A stretch of 32,824 bases of DNA from Devosia epidermidihirudinis (GTDB lineage Bacteria; Pseudomonadota; Alphaproteobacteria; Rhizobiales; Devosiaceae): NCBI RefSeq assembly GCF_000971295.1, contig NZ_LANJ01000022.1, forward strand, positions 1 to 32,824, given 5' to 3'. This document shows positions 15,531-23,715 of this stretch, piece after piece. The translations under genes and the position numbers were made by a program. Numbering within the stretch: the first letter of the stretch is position 1; each line of letters begins with the position of its first letter. A model generated the notes under the pieces. That model searched no databases. It had not been told where the DNA came from and saw only the letters and a program-made list of their open reading frames with translations.

Positions 15531-16001
15531 ATGACGTCTCCGCCAGTAACGGATCGAGAGTACGCCTATTTTAGAGCGACAGGCGCGTTCTCTCCCGATG
15601 ACGTAACCAGATTACTTGGCCTCGACCCTAGTGAATCTTGGTCAGTTGGAGAGGATTTTGCCACTCCGAACGGACACGCCTTGAAGCGTCGTTCGTCGAG
15701 TTGGAAGCTTAGCAGCGGCCTAGACGATACTGAGGCGCTTGATACGCATGTCGGCAGCCTGCTGCGACAGCTCCGTCCGCGCCGTGATGGGCTCTTAAAG
15801 GCATCGTCAATTGCGAAGCTGCAGATTGTTTGTGTGGGATACTATTTTCAGAATTTTAGTTGGGAGTTGTGCTTGGACCACCAGCAGCTCGCGAGCGCGT
15901 TGAATGTTGGCTTTTGGTTCGACACCTATAGCCTCAATGACCATCACGAGGAAATGGTGGCATTGAGAGAGCAACTCGGACTGCGCACCAAGTTGGAATG
16001 A
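15531..16001 (+). CDS. DUF4279 family protein
   Basis: This 156-residue protein fits DUF4279 by pattern: YFRATGAFSPDDVTRLLGLD at the start, ESWSVGED, SSSWKLSSGLDDTE, LLRQLRPRRDGL, and the closing LNVGFWFDTYSLND. No signal peptide or membrane segment is present, so it is cytoplasmic. The family function is unknown. The start is fixed by GGGAGG four bases upstream of the ATG. It has a solitary promoter and is bracketed by two ~140-bp direct repeats; the second begins one base after its stop codon. This suggests that the gene travels as a unit. Confidence 0.8.
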   Translation: MTSPPVTDREYAYFRATGAFSPDDVTRLLGLDPSESWSVGEDFATPNGHALKRRSSSWKLSSGLDDTEALDTHVGSLLRQLRPRRDGLLKASSIAKLQIVCVGYYFQNFSWELCLDHQQLASALNVGFWFDTYSLNDHHEEMVALREQLGLRTKLE

Positions 16002-16002
16002 C

Positions 16003-16140
16003 ACGCATCGGCCTGGCGACTCCATGCAGCCAGCCTCCCGCCCGATGCTTCGTCGGCACCGCGTGAATAGCGGGAATGGGACGAGGATAATGGGAGGTTG
16101 GGGGCGGGGATAAGCTTTTTGCGATGGGCGCTTTCGGGCC
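16003..16140. repeat. Direct repeat, copy B (downstream of the DUF4279 gene)
   Basis: This 138-bp partner of 15251-15391 has the same orientation and starts one base after the DUF4279 stop. It differs from copy A by scattered substitutions and a few single-base indels. Confidence 0.85.
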
Positions 16141-16148
16141 TAATCAAG

Positions 16149-16181
16149 CCTTTTGACGTACCCTTGGCGAACGTCAAAAGG
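16149..16181. repeat. Perfect 11-bp inverted repeat
   Basis: CCTTTTGACGT / ACGTCAAAAGG around an 11-nt spacer. There is no T-run. It lies between direct repeat B and the retron, close to the change in base composition, and could be a recombination or regulatory site. Confidence 0.6.
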
Positions 16182-16416
16182 GTCGTCCAGCAATATGCGG
16201 TTATTCTAGCAAGAATTTGCGCCGTTGCGACAGGTATTGGGAACTTACGAACCCATGTGCGGCGTGCGGGTCGACTGCCGAAATCGCCTGGCATCTCGGC
16301 ATCACCGATGCCGGGGCATACTATCGAAAGAACGACATAATTAGCACAGCAATACTCTTAGAATTAAATCATCTCTTGTCGGGTTTTGTTAGGTCTCTCG
16401 GCCAGTGGAAAACATA
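16182..16416. other. Gap downstream of the retron RT, possible gene remnant
   Basis: No intact gene is supported. The plus-strand frame from 16217 encodes RCDRYWELTNPCAACGS, with a CxxC pair that looks like part of a zinc-binding protein. It then runs into AT-rich DNA. I read it as a possible decayed fragment at the edge of the insertion. A GGCATC/GATGCC hairpin lies at about 16293-16310. No clear terminator for the retron transcript is seen. Confidence 0.35.
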
Positions 16417-17403
16417 TCACCCGCCACTAATTTCAACAGCATCAATCTGGGGGCGCAAGTTTCTTCGGTCTTTTGCGCCAATAGTCTGCAGCTTCATGAT
16501 TGTTTCGAACCCGTATCTGCGTCTAAGCACATCTAGAAAAGCGGGCTCGACCGACTTCACAAATGCAAGCATACCGCCCAGCTTTTGAAGTTGCCGATCG
16601 TCGAGACGCCCCTGCGATGCCGCGTGGGTTGCTGCGTGAATTGTACGTTTTCGCTTTTTCCCGATGGTTACCCTTCCGTCGTTCGCAAGGATCAGGCCTG
16701 TGACGTTTCGACAAAACTTCTTGGTAACATGGATGGTCTTGTCGGGGTTAAGCCTAAGCCTTGGATAAGCGATCTCCCGCAAAACTCGCTTCACTGTCCT
16801 CTCAATGTCCACTAGGTTCCAAGACCTATCTGCGGAAAAGGTGAGGTCATCAGCGTATCTGGTGTATTTGACCTTATCCTTTGCCGCCTCAGCGCTTATG
16901 ATCTCATCGAATTGGAACAATAGTAGGTTGGAAAGCGCCGGTGAGGACGGTGCGCCGATTGCCAGCTGCATGCCGTGGGAGCCGGTGGGGCGTTGAAACA
17001 AAAGAGATGCCGAAAGCTCGCGCTCGAAGGAGTTGTCCAAGATGGAGAACTCTGCGCAATAAGTCATCCAACTCGCCTTGCGGATCGATGGAAAGAAATC
17101 TCGAAAATCCATCTTCAAGATGGAGCCGGAACCCGCGTGAGCTTTTGCATTGTCAGAAATTGACAAGCTTGTCCTATAGGCCATCGCCGCTGGATGGACA
17201 GGAAGCTTGCTCAGATACAGGTCAACAAACGCCCGCTGCAAAAGCTTGACCTCAGTCGCAGGCTGCGAGATTAGGCGCTTTCCGCCGCTGCGCTTGCTAA
17301 TCGTGTACTGCTTATAGCGATGAGGAGCGGTCTGCATTATCCGATGGACAATGACTTCCGAGAGACCCGTTTCAATTGCCATTGCCCTTAGCAAAGTAAC
17401 CAT
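16417..17403 (-). CDS. ret: Retron reverse transcriptase
   Basis: This 328-residue RT should prime on a 2'-OH of its own ncRNA and make msDNA. Retron hallmarks are all visible: NAKAH at 85-89 (the NAxxH motif of region X), KMDFRDFFPSI with catalytic Asp99, GAPSSPALSNL at 150-160, RYADDLTFS with YADD at 183-186, and NVTGLIL with VTG at 234-236 (region Y). The length fits retron RTs. The ATG at 17403 lies one base after the TGA of the effector gene, so the two genes are translationally coupled. GC content is visibly lower than in the flanking genes, consistent with horizontal acquisition. Confidence 0.96.
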   Translation of the reverse strand: MVTLLRAMAIETGLSEVIVHRIMQTAPHRYKQYTISKRSGGKRLISQPATEVKLLQRAFVDLYLSKLPVHPAAMAYRTSLSISDNAKAHAGSGSILKMDFRDFFPSIRKASWMTYCAEFSILDNSFERELSASLLFQRPTGSHGMQLAIGAPSSPALSNLLLFQFDEIISAEAAKDKVKYTRYADDLTFSADRSWNLVDIERTVKRVLREIAYPRLRLNPDKTIHVTKKFCRNVTGLILANDGRVTIGKKRKRTIHAATHAASQGRLDDRQLQKLGGMLAFVKSVEPAFLDVLRRRYGFETIMKLQTIGAKDRRNLRPQIDAVEISGG

Positions 17404-17404
17404 A

Positions 17405-18310
17405 TCATCCCCTTGCCATTGCGGATTGGATGCTCATGAAGCGGGCGCTATCCGTTGTCTTCCAGTGCTCCATGACGGCAGCCTGCCACCGAATTTTGTC
17501 TAGCTTTTCGTCATCCTTATTGGACTCAAATTGAAGAGCCTTATTTCGATCTAGAGCTGCATAGTATGTTTCAATACCTCGCCTATCCTTCGCAATCCAC
17601 TCCGCGAATTCCGCGCAAAGAAGATAGTTCGTCAGAATTTCCGTCGAGGTGTTAAGTCCAATAAGTTCTAGATAGAAATTGATTTCTTCAATTGTCAGTG
17701 CGCCGTAATACTGAATTAGCCCGACCACAAACTTAATAACGTGTCCTGGTCGATTAGGGTCAAACGTTGTATGTTCCCTCGATGTCTTCTCCCGCGCAGC
17801 GAAGGCAATTGTTAGGTTTTCGGATAAGATATTTCCCTTTACGTCGCCGACATTGCGGATATTCGGGATGCCTATTTCATTGCGATTTAGAACGCAGATG
17901 GACGTGGGTCCAAACTCGTTTTCGAGTGCTCTGATTGGTCCCAATGATATAAACGAATTCGCATTAAAATGCTCATCGTCGATGACGACCAATAAGCGAT
18001 GTGCGATGTCCGGAACCATTGCAAAAGCACCTAATTCTGCGGCGCTGCCAAAGCTCTCCGAAAAGAGGACAATAAGCTCCGATATCTGCGCGATATGCGC
18101 TTCGAATGTCAGAATGTCCTTATAATTCCCTTTTGGGAAAAACGCGTTCAACTGCTCCGCGAGCATCATCGTATAACGCTTGTACGGCTTCTCATGAAGG
18201 ACTCGAGTAAAAGCTTCACGCAAAGACGGCGGCTTGACCGCCGCGGCATCTATTGGACCGCCGCACAGAAACAAAAGCGGTGTTGGCGAGTGGACACGTA
18301 CCGTTGACAT
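17405..18310 (-). CDS. Retron effector, nucleoside deoxyribosyltransferase-like (Ec86/St85 type)
   Basis: This protein of about 301 residues has the fold markers of the Retron-Eco1 (Ec86) and St85 effectors: LLFLCGGPI near residues 12-20, FSESFGSAAELGAFAMVPD at about 83-101 with the likely catalytic Glu in AELGAF, and NSFISLGPIRALENEFG. The C-terminal ~110 residues are helical and may form the winged-helix module of this family. From established work on Eco1, such effectors are held inactive by the RT-msDNA complex and on phage infection attack a nucleotide-type substrate such as NAD. The start at ATG 18310 is preferred; a GTG at 18355 would extend the protein by 15 residues but would overlap the predicted a2 segment of the ncRNA. 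Confidence 0.92.
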   Translation of the reverse strand: MSTVRVHSPTPLLFLCGGPIDAAAVKPPSLREAFTRVLHEKPYKRYTMMLAEQLNAFFPKGNYKDILTFEAHIAQISELIVLFSESFGSAAELGAFAMVPDIAHRLLVVIDDEHFNANSFISLGPIRALENEFGPTSICVLNRNEIGIPNIRNVGDVKGNILSENLTIAFAAREKTSREHTTFDPNRPGHVIKFVVGLIQYYGALTIEEINFYLELIGLNTSTEILTNYLLCAEFAEWIAKDRRGIETYYAALDRNKALQFESNKDDEKLDKIRWQAAVMEHWKTTDSARFMSIQSAMARG

Positions 18311-18346
18311 GTCCACTCGCTCAACAAGCTCAGGTATGGAGCTGTT

Positions 18347-18550
18347 CTTTAGCACTTACCTCTGGAGACGTGGAAGGTTTCGACGTCTTGTCGAGCGGAA
18401 GCGGTCGTAAGACGACAAGGCGTCGAAACCTTCCGCGCAACAAAAGAGCTAACAGTGAGTTGAGGTCCGGCGAAGCGCCCGACCAAGCAGAAGATCTGCT
18501 GTTCGCGTAAGAATTGCATGCTGCAGAAGCTACTCCTAACCTGCGCAAAG
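18347..18550 (-). ncRNA. Retron msr-msd non-coding RNA
   Basis: All parts of a retron ncRNA are present on the minus strand. a1 (18550-18537, CTTTGCGCAGGTTA) pairs with a2 (18358-18347, TAAGTGCTAAAG) through about 11 base pairs with small bulges. The first G after TTA (18536) is the expected branching guanosine. The msr region carries AGCAGA/TCTGCT (18500-18486) and a GGTC-GGCG/CGCC-GACC stem-loop. The msd is a long hairpin: GGAAGGTTTCGACG (18434-18421), one mismatch, then CTTGTCG, a 19-nt loop and the exact complement ending at 18372. Ends are approximate. Confidence 0.88.
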
Positions 18551-18552
18551 CC

Positions 18553-18581
18553 TTTACATCACGAAGCTTACAAAAACTCAA
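18553..18581 (-). promoter_or_regulatory. Promoter of the retron transcript
   Basis: On the minus strand: TTGAGT (18581-18576), a 17-bp spacer and TGTAAA (18558-18553). Transcription would start within a few bases of a1, as expected for a retron ncRNA. Confidence 0.65.
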
Positions 18582-18720
18582 TCGGGTTGGAGGTGCTTTT
18601 GGGGGCTTGCCGGGTTTAATCTGGTTTCTACTAGGACTCTGTCTTCATGCTTTGATTCAGAGGGCGGCCTTGGCAGTTTAGGCGCCTGATAGGCGCACGC
18701 TCCCCCTCCCACCAACTCCG

Positions 18721-18749
18721 TTGATTGTGCCCGACATCTGTCGTATGTC
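18721..18749 (+). promoter_or_regulatory. Promoter of lysC
   Basis: TTGATT (18721-18726), a 17-bp spacer and TATGTC (18744-18749). Transcription would begin near 18756. This supports the TTG start at 18800 and excludes an ATG at 18725, which lies inside the promoter. Confidence 0.6.
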
Positions 18750-18799
18750 GTCGCCTGAAAAAGCGTACCGCCGGGTTCGGTGGAGTTTCGGGGAAAGAA

Positions 18800-20065
18800 T
18801 TGGCCCGTATAGTCGTCAAATTCGGTGGCACTTCGGTTGCTACTGTCGAACGTATTCGCCAGGCCGCGCGGCATGTGAAGCGCGAGGTCGAGGCTGGCAA
18901 TGAGGTTGCCGTCGTGGTTTCGGCCATGTCGGGCAAAACCAATGAGCTGGTCGGCTGGGTCAATGAGGCCAGCGCGCTGCATGACGCGCGCGAATATGAC
19001 GCCGTCGTTGCGTCGGGCGAGCAGGTGACTGCCGGCCTGATGGCCATCGTTCTGTCGGAAATGGGCATCCAGTCGCGCTCGTTCGCGGGCTGGCAGGTGC
19101 CGATCCATACCGACGATTCCCATGGCGCGGCGCGCATTGTCGATATCGACCCGACCGAACTCGACAAGCGGATGAAAGATGGCTGGGTTCCGGTCATCAC
19201 CGGCTTCCAAGGTATCTCGCCCAATGGTCGGATCACGACGCTTGGTCGCGGTGGCTCGGACACGTCGGCAGTGGCGGTGGCGGCGGCGGTGAAGGCCGAC
19301 CGTTGCGATATCTATACAGATGTGGACGGCGTTTACACGACCGACCCGCGCATCGTGCCCAAGGCGCAGCGGCTGACCAAGATTTCCTTTGAGGAAATGC
19401 TGGAAATGGCTTCGCTCGGCGCCAAGGTGCTGATGATCCGTTCGGTCGAAATGGCGATGGCCCACAAGGTGCGCCTGACCGTGCGGTCAAGTTTTGCTGA
19501 CCCCGATGCGCCACAGGTGGCGCCTGACGGGACCCCCGGCGTGCCGGGTACACTGGTTTGCGATGAGGAAGAGATCGTGGAAAAGCAGATCGTTTCGGGC
19601 GTGACGCTCGCCAAGGCGGAAGCCAAGATCACCCTGCGCGACGTGAAGGACAATCCGGGCGTTGCGGCCAATATTTTCGGCACGCTGGCCGATCAGGGCA
19701 TTATCGTCGACATGATCGTGCAGAACATTGCCGATGATGGCGCGACCACCGACATCACCTTCACCGTGCCCGACAGCGAGTATGACAAGGCCATCAAGAC
19801 GCTCAAGGACGCTGGCGATCGCATCGAATATGCGCGCATTTCCGGCTCCAAGGGTGGCGCAAAGGTCTCGGTCGTGGGGGTAGGCATGCGTAGCCACGCG
19901 GGCGTTGCATCTTCCATGTTCAAGGCCCTTGCAGACAAGGGCATCAATATCCAGCTGATCACTACCTCGGAAATCAAGACCTCGGTGCTGATTGATGAGC
20001 AGTATGCTGAGCTTGCGGTTCGCGCGCTGCATACTTATTACGGGTTGGATAAGAAGGACGCATAA
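18800..20065 (+). CDS. lysC: Aspartokinase
   Basis: This 421-residue kinase makes aspartyl phosphate, the first step to lysine, methionine, threonine and diaminopimelate. The N-terminal signature VVKFGGTSVATVERI is followed by the kinase domain with TTLGRGGSDTSAVAVA and YTDVDGVYTTDPR. Two ACT domains for feedback control form the C-terminal third (ITLRDVKDNPGVAANIFGTL and VSVVGVGMRSHAGVASSMF). The start is TTG at 18800 with GGGGAAAG just upstream; MARIVVKFGG is the usual beginning of the family. Confidence 0.97.
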   Translation: MARIVVKFGGTSVATVERIRQAARHVKREVEAGNEVAVVVSAMSGKTNELVGWVNEASALHDAREYDAVVASGEQVTAGLMAIVLSEMGIQSRSFAGWQVPIHTDDSHGAARIVDIDPTELDKRMKDGWVPVITGFQGISPNGRITTLGRGGSDTSAVAVAAAVKADRCDIYTDVDGVYTTDPRIVPKAQRLTKISFEEMLEMASLGAKVLMIRSVEMAMAHKVRLTVRSSFADPDAPQVAPDGTPGVPGTLVCDEEEIVEKQIVSGVTLAKAEAKITLRDVKDNPGVAANIFGTLADQGIIVDMIVQNIADDGATTDITFTVPDSEYDKAIKTLKDAGDRIEYARISGSKGGAKVSVVGVGMRSHAGVASSMFKALADKGINIQLITTSEIKTSVLIDEQYAELAVRALHTYYGLDKKDA

Positions 20066-20085
20066 GCTTCGCCTTAGGGGGGAGG

Positions 20086-20115
20086 AAGCCGCGTCCGAAT
20101 AGAGGGGGCGGCTTT
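20086..20115 (+). terminator. Hairpin between lysC and ptsP
   Basis: AAGCCGC / GCGGCTT (7 bp) around a 15-nt loop, ending in TTTC. It is a weak terminator candidate, and partial read-through from lysC to ptsP is likely. Confidence 0.4.
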
Positions 20116-20134
20116 CTGGCCGCCTGATGGGGTA

Positions 20135-22402
20135 ATGGTCACGACCATAGGCGGCCCACGTGTCCTGCTGCGGCAGTTGCGCGAGACAATGGCGGAGCCG
20201 CTGGCTTCGCAAGCACGGCTCGACAAGATTGTTGGCTTGATCGCCGACAATATGCGGGCTGACGTCTGCTCGTTCTACGTTCTGCGCGACGACGGCGCCC
20301 TGGAGCTGTTTGCGACCAAGGGCCTTGCCGCCGAATCGGTTCACATGACCACCCTGCGGCTGGGCGAAGGCCTGGTCGGGTTGATCGCGGCCGAAGCCGA
20401 GCCGCTGTCGCTGGACGACGCCCCCAGCCATCCCAGCTTTGCCTATCGCCCGGAAACTGGCGAAGAGCGCTATAATGCCTTCCTCGGCGTGCCGGTGTTG
20501 CGGGCCGGGCAGACGCTCGGCGTACTGGTCGTGCAGAATGCCGAACGCCGCCATTATGGCGAGGATGAAACCGAGGCGATGCTGACTACGGCCACAATCC
20601 TGGCCGAGATGATCGCCACCTCCGACTTCGACAATCTGATCAAGCCGGGGTCTGATATCGATCTTAGGCGGCCTCGCATGTACACCGGCGTCAGTTTTAC
20701 CGATGGCATTGCGCTGGGCACCGTGGTTCTGCACGACCCGCGCGTCGTGGTGACCAATTTCATCGCCGAGGATACCGACGCCGAAAAGCTGCGGCTCGAA
20801 TCGGGGCTGGAGAAAATGCGCGTCTCGATCGACGCCATGCTCGACCATGGCGACATGCAGTCGAGCTCGGATCACCGCGAAATTCTCGAAACCTATCGTA
20901 TGTTCGCCAATGATCGCGGCTGGGTGCATCGGCTGACCGAGGCCATCGACAATGGCCTCAGCGCCGAAGCGGCCGTCGAGCGAGTGCAGAACGATACCCG
21001 GGCGCGCATGATGCGCCAGACCGATCCCTATATTCGCGACCGCCTGCATGATCTGGACGATCTGGCTAACCGGCTGCTGCGGGTGTTGACCGGGGACGGT
21101 CAGGGGCTGGGCCGCAAGGAATTGCCCGATAACGCCATTCTGGTGGCGCGCAATATGGGCCCGGCCGAACTACTCGAATATGACCGCACCAAGCTGCGCG
21201 GCATCGTGCTCGAAGAGGGCGGGGCCACGGCGCACGTCGCCATCGTGGCGCGCTCGCTCGGCATGGTGGCCGTGGGGCAGGCGCAGTCGATCGTGTCGAT
21301 GTGCGAAACCGGCGATAACATCATCATCGATGGCTCGGCCGGGCTGGTGCACCTGCGGCCAACGCCCGATATCGAGCAGACCTATGTCGACAAGGTGCGC
21401 GTCACGGCCAAGCGCCGCGCCCATTATGCGGCGCTCAAGGACAAGCCGAGCGTCACCAAGGATGGCGTGGCCATCACGCTGCTGCACAATTCGGGGCTGG
21501 TGGCTGACTTGCCCATGCTCGACGACACGGGGGCCAGCGGGGTCGGACTGTTCCGCACCGAATTGCAGTTCATGATCGCCAGCAAGCTGCCGCGCCTGCG
21601 CGAGCAGATGGAGCTCTATGCCGAAGCCATGGCGATTGCCGGGGAGCGCCCGGTGGTGTTCCGCCTGCTCGACATTGGTGGCGACAAAGTGCTGCCCTAT
21701 CTGCGCGCGACGGCCGAGGAAAACCCGGCCATGGGCTTTCGTTCGATCCGGCTGGGGCTGGAACGGCCCGGCCTGTTGCGCACGCAGATCCGCGCGCTGC
21801 TGATGGCGGCCAATGGGCGCCCGCTCAAGATTTTGGTGCCCATGGTCACCGAGACGTTCGAGTTCATCCAGACCCGCATGGTGGTCCACAAGGAAGTCGA
21901 GCGGCTGCGGCGTGCCGGCAAGCCTGTGCCGAGCCGGCTGGAGCTGGGCGTGATGGTGGAAGTGCCATCGCTGCTGTTCGAGCTCGACCAGTTGATGCCC
22001 GAGGCCGATTTTGTCTCCATCGGCTCGAACGATCTGGTGCAGTTTTTGACGGCGTCCGATCGCGCCAATCCGCGCGTCGCTAAAAATTATGATCCCATCG
22101 GCATGCCGCGCCTTCGCGCCATTCGCATGGTTGTCGATGCGGCGCGCCGCTACAATGTGCCGATCACCATGTGTGGCGAGCTGGCCGGAAAGCCGCTCGA
22201 AGCTTTGGCGCTGATGGCCGTAGGCATGACCCGGCTGTCGATGGGCCCGGCCTCGATTGGCCCGATCAAGGAACTGGTGCTCAATGTCGATCTCCAGCCC
22301 ATCAAGGACGCCGTCGGCGCGGCGCTGAGCGACGGCGCCAGCGGCACCACGGTGCGCCATCTGCTTGAGGAATGGATCAAGAAGCAGAACTTGCCGGTTT
22401 GA
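20135..22402 (+). CDS. ptsP: Phosphoenolpyruvate-protein phosphotransferase PtsP (enzyme I Ntr)
   Basis: This 755-residue first component of the nitrogen-related PTS transfers phosphate from PEP to NPr. An N-terminal GAF domain (about 1-170, sensing glutamine in related enzymes) precedes the enzyme I module. The phosphorylated histidine is His367 in GGATAHVAIVARSLGM. The PEP-binding barrel shows GVGLFRTELQFM, LLDIGGDKVLPYL, SIGSNDLVQFLTASDR and MCGELAGKP. The length is typical of rhizobial PtsP. The ATG at 20135 follows GGGG. lysC-ptsP adjacency is conserved in the order. Confidence 0.97.
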   Translation: MVTTIGGPRVLLRQLRETMAEPLASQARLDKIVGLIADNMRADVCSFYVLRDDGALELFATKGLAAESVHMTTLRLGEGLVGLIAAEAEPLSLDDAPSHPSFAYRPETGEERYNAFLGVPVLRAGQTLGVLVVQNAERRHYGEDETEAMLTTATILAEMIATSDFDNLIKPGSDIDLRRPRMYTGVSFTDGIALGTVVLHDPRVVVTNFIAEDTDAEKLRLESGLEKMRVSIDAMLDHGDMQSSSDHREILETYRMFANDRGWVHRLTEAIDNGLSAEAAVERVQNDTRARMMRQTDPYIRDRLHDLDDLANRLLRVLTGDGQGLGRKELPDNAILVARNMGPAELLEYDRTKLRGIVLEEGGATAHVAIVARSLGMVAVGQAQSIVSMCETGDNIIIDGSAGLVHLRPTPDIEQTYVDKVRVTAKRRAHYAALKDKPSVTKDGVAITLLHNSGLVADLPMLDDTGASGVGLFRTELQFMIASKLPRLREQMELYAEAMAIAGERPVVFRLLDIGGDKVLPYLRATAEENPAMGFRSIRLGLERPGLLRTQIRALLMAANGRPLKILVPMVTETFEFIQTRMVVHKEVERLRRAGKPVPSRLELGVMVEVPSLLFELDQLMPEADFVSIGSNDLVQFLTASDRANPRVAKNYDPIGMPRLRAIRMVVDAARRYNVPITMCGELAGKPLEALALMAVGMTRLSMGPASIGPIKELVLNVDLQPIKDAVGAALSDGASGTTVRHLLEEWIKKQNLPV

Positions 22403-22414
22403 TCTCTGCCTTCA

Positions 22415-22537
22415 CCTCTCCCTTGGGGGAGAGGTCGCCCCTTCAGGCGGGTGAGGGGGCCTTCCAAGGGCGCTGGGCCAAGAAAAGGCCCCCTCACCCG
22501 TCGGCTACGCCGCCGACCTCTCCCCCGAAGGGAGAGG
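22415..22537. repeat. Palindromic repeat element between ptsP and prfA
   Basis: The element is bounded by two hairpins, CCTCTCCCTTGGGGGAGAGG (22415-22434) and CCTCTCCCCCGAAGGGAGAG plus G (22517-22537). Inside, GGGTGAGGGGGCC pairs with GGCCCCCTCACCC. It belongs to the same family as the element inside prmC at 24226-24340. Confidence 0.85.
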
Positions 22538-22615
22538 CGAAGAGGGGCCAAACCCTTGCGGTCTGCCCGCGTTGCCCCTAAAGCGTGCCTCTTCCAGACT
22601 TGAAAGACCCGACCC

Positions 22616-23692
22616 ATGGCAACTCTTCCCCAGGACAAACTCGACGCGCTCGAGACGCGGTTTCAGTATGTCGAGGCGGCCCTTTCGGGGGGCGCCGGGC
22701 CGGATGAGTTCGTCAAGTTTTCCAAGGAACATGCCGAGCTGGCGCCGATCGTTGGCGAAATTCGCGCCTACAGCAAAGCCCAGCGCGACCGGGTGGACGC
22801 CGAGGCGCTGCTGAAAAGCGGCGACAAGGACCTGGCCGAAATGGCCCAGGCGGAAATCGAGGAGCTCGACGAAAAGCTCGAAAGCCTGTTCCAGGCCATC
22901 CGCATTCTGCTGCTGCCCAAGGATGAGGCCGACGAAAAGTCGATCATTCTGGAAATCCGTGGCGGCACCGGCGGCGATGAAGCGGCTTTGTTCGCGGGCG
23001 ATCTGTTCCGCATGTATGAGCGCTATGCCGCCAATCACGGCTGGAAAGTCACTGTGATGGAAGAAAGCCCCGGCGAAATGGGTGGTTTCAAGGAAATCAT
23101 CGCCAACGTTTCGGGCAAGGGCGTTTATGCGCGCATGAAGTTCGAGAGCGGCGTGCATCGTGTGCAGCGCGTGCCGGCCACTGAAGGCTCAGGCCGCATT
23201 CATACGTCGGCGGCGACCGTGGCGGTGCTGCCCGAAGTCGAAGACATCGACATTGAAATCCGCAACGAAGATATCCGCATCGACACCATGCGCGCCTCGG
23301 GCGCCGGTGGTCAGCACGTCAACACGACGGACTCGGCGGTGCGCATCACCCATATCCCATCGGGTCTGGTGGTGACGTCGGCGATGAAGAGCCAGCACCA
23401 GAACCGGGCCCAGGCCATGCTGGTGCTGCGCTCGCGGCTTTATGAAATGCAGCGTGAAGAGCGCGACAGCGCCCGCTCGGCCGAGCGCAAGGGGCAGGTG
23501 GGGTCGGGCGATCGCTCCGAGCGCATCCGCACCTATAACTTCCCGCAGGGCCGCGTCACCGATCACCGCATCAATCTGACGCTCTATAAGCTCGACAAGG
23601 TTATCACCGGCGAAGCGCTGGATGAGCTGATCGAGGCGCTGATCACCGAGAGCCAGGCCGAGCAGCTATCGGCGATGGAAAACGGCAACTGA
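22616..23692 (+). CDS. prfA: Peptide chain release factor 1
   Basis: This 358-residue release factor reads UAA and UAG stop codons. The codon-recognising tripeptide PAT is at 187-189 ([10 protein letters not shown]), and the peptidyl-hydrolysis motif GGQ at 231-233 ([16 protein letters not shown]). PAT rather than SPF identifies RF1 and not RF2. The start is ATG 22616. The PrmC gene, whose product methylates the GGQ glutamine, begins at or just after the prfA stop. Confidence 0.98.
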   Translation: MATLPQDKLDALETRFQYVEAALSGGAGPDEFVKFSKEHAELAPIVGEIRAYSKAQRDRVDAEALLKSGDKDLAEMAQAEIEELDEKLESLFQAIRILLLPKDEADEKSIILEIRGGTGGDEAALFAGDLFRMYERYAANHGWKVTVMEESPGEMGGFKEIIANVSGKGVYARMKFESGVHRVQRVPATEGSGRIHTSAATVAVLPEVEDIDIEIRNEDIRIDTMRASGAGGQHVNTTDSAVRITHIPSGLVVTSAMKSQHQNRAQAMLVLRSRLYEMQREERDSARSAERKGQVGSGDRSERIRTYNFPQGRVTDHRINLTLYKLDKVITGEALDELIEALITESQAEQLSAMENGN

Positions 23693-23715
23693 GCGACGCC
23701 CCAAATCTGGGTGGC

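Noticed and set aside
15251..16140. DUF4279 gene as an integron cassette with attC-like repeats
   Set aside because: The repeats have a small internal stem but no recognisable R''/R' core (GTTRRRY / RYYYAAC), no integrase is nearby, and the gene has its own promoter.
16149..16181. Inverted repeat as the terminator of the retron transcript
   Set aside because: It lies about 240 bp beyond the RT stop and has no T-run on the minus strand side.
18330..18581. An 83-codon minus-strand frame across the retron ncRNA
   Set aside because: The interval is explained by a1/a2, msr and msd pairing. The frame has no ribosome site of note and crosses the promoter and the msd hairpin.
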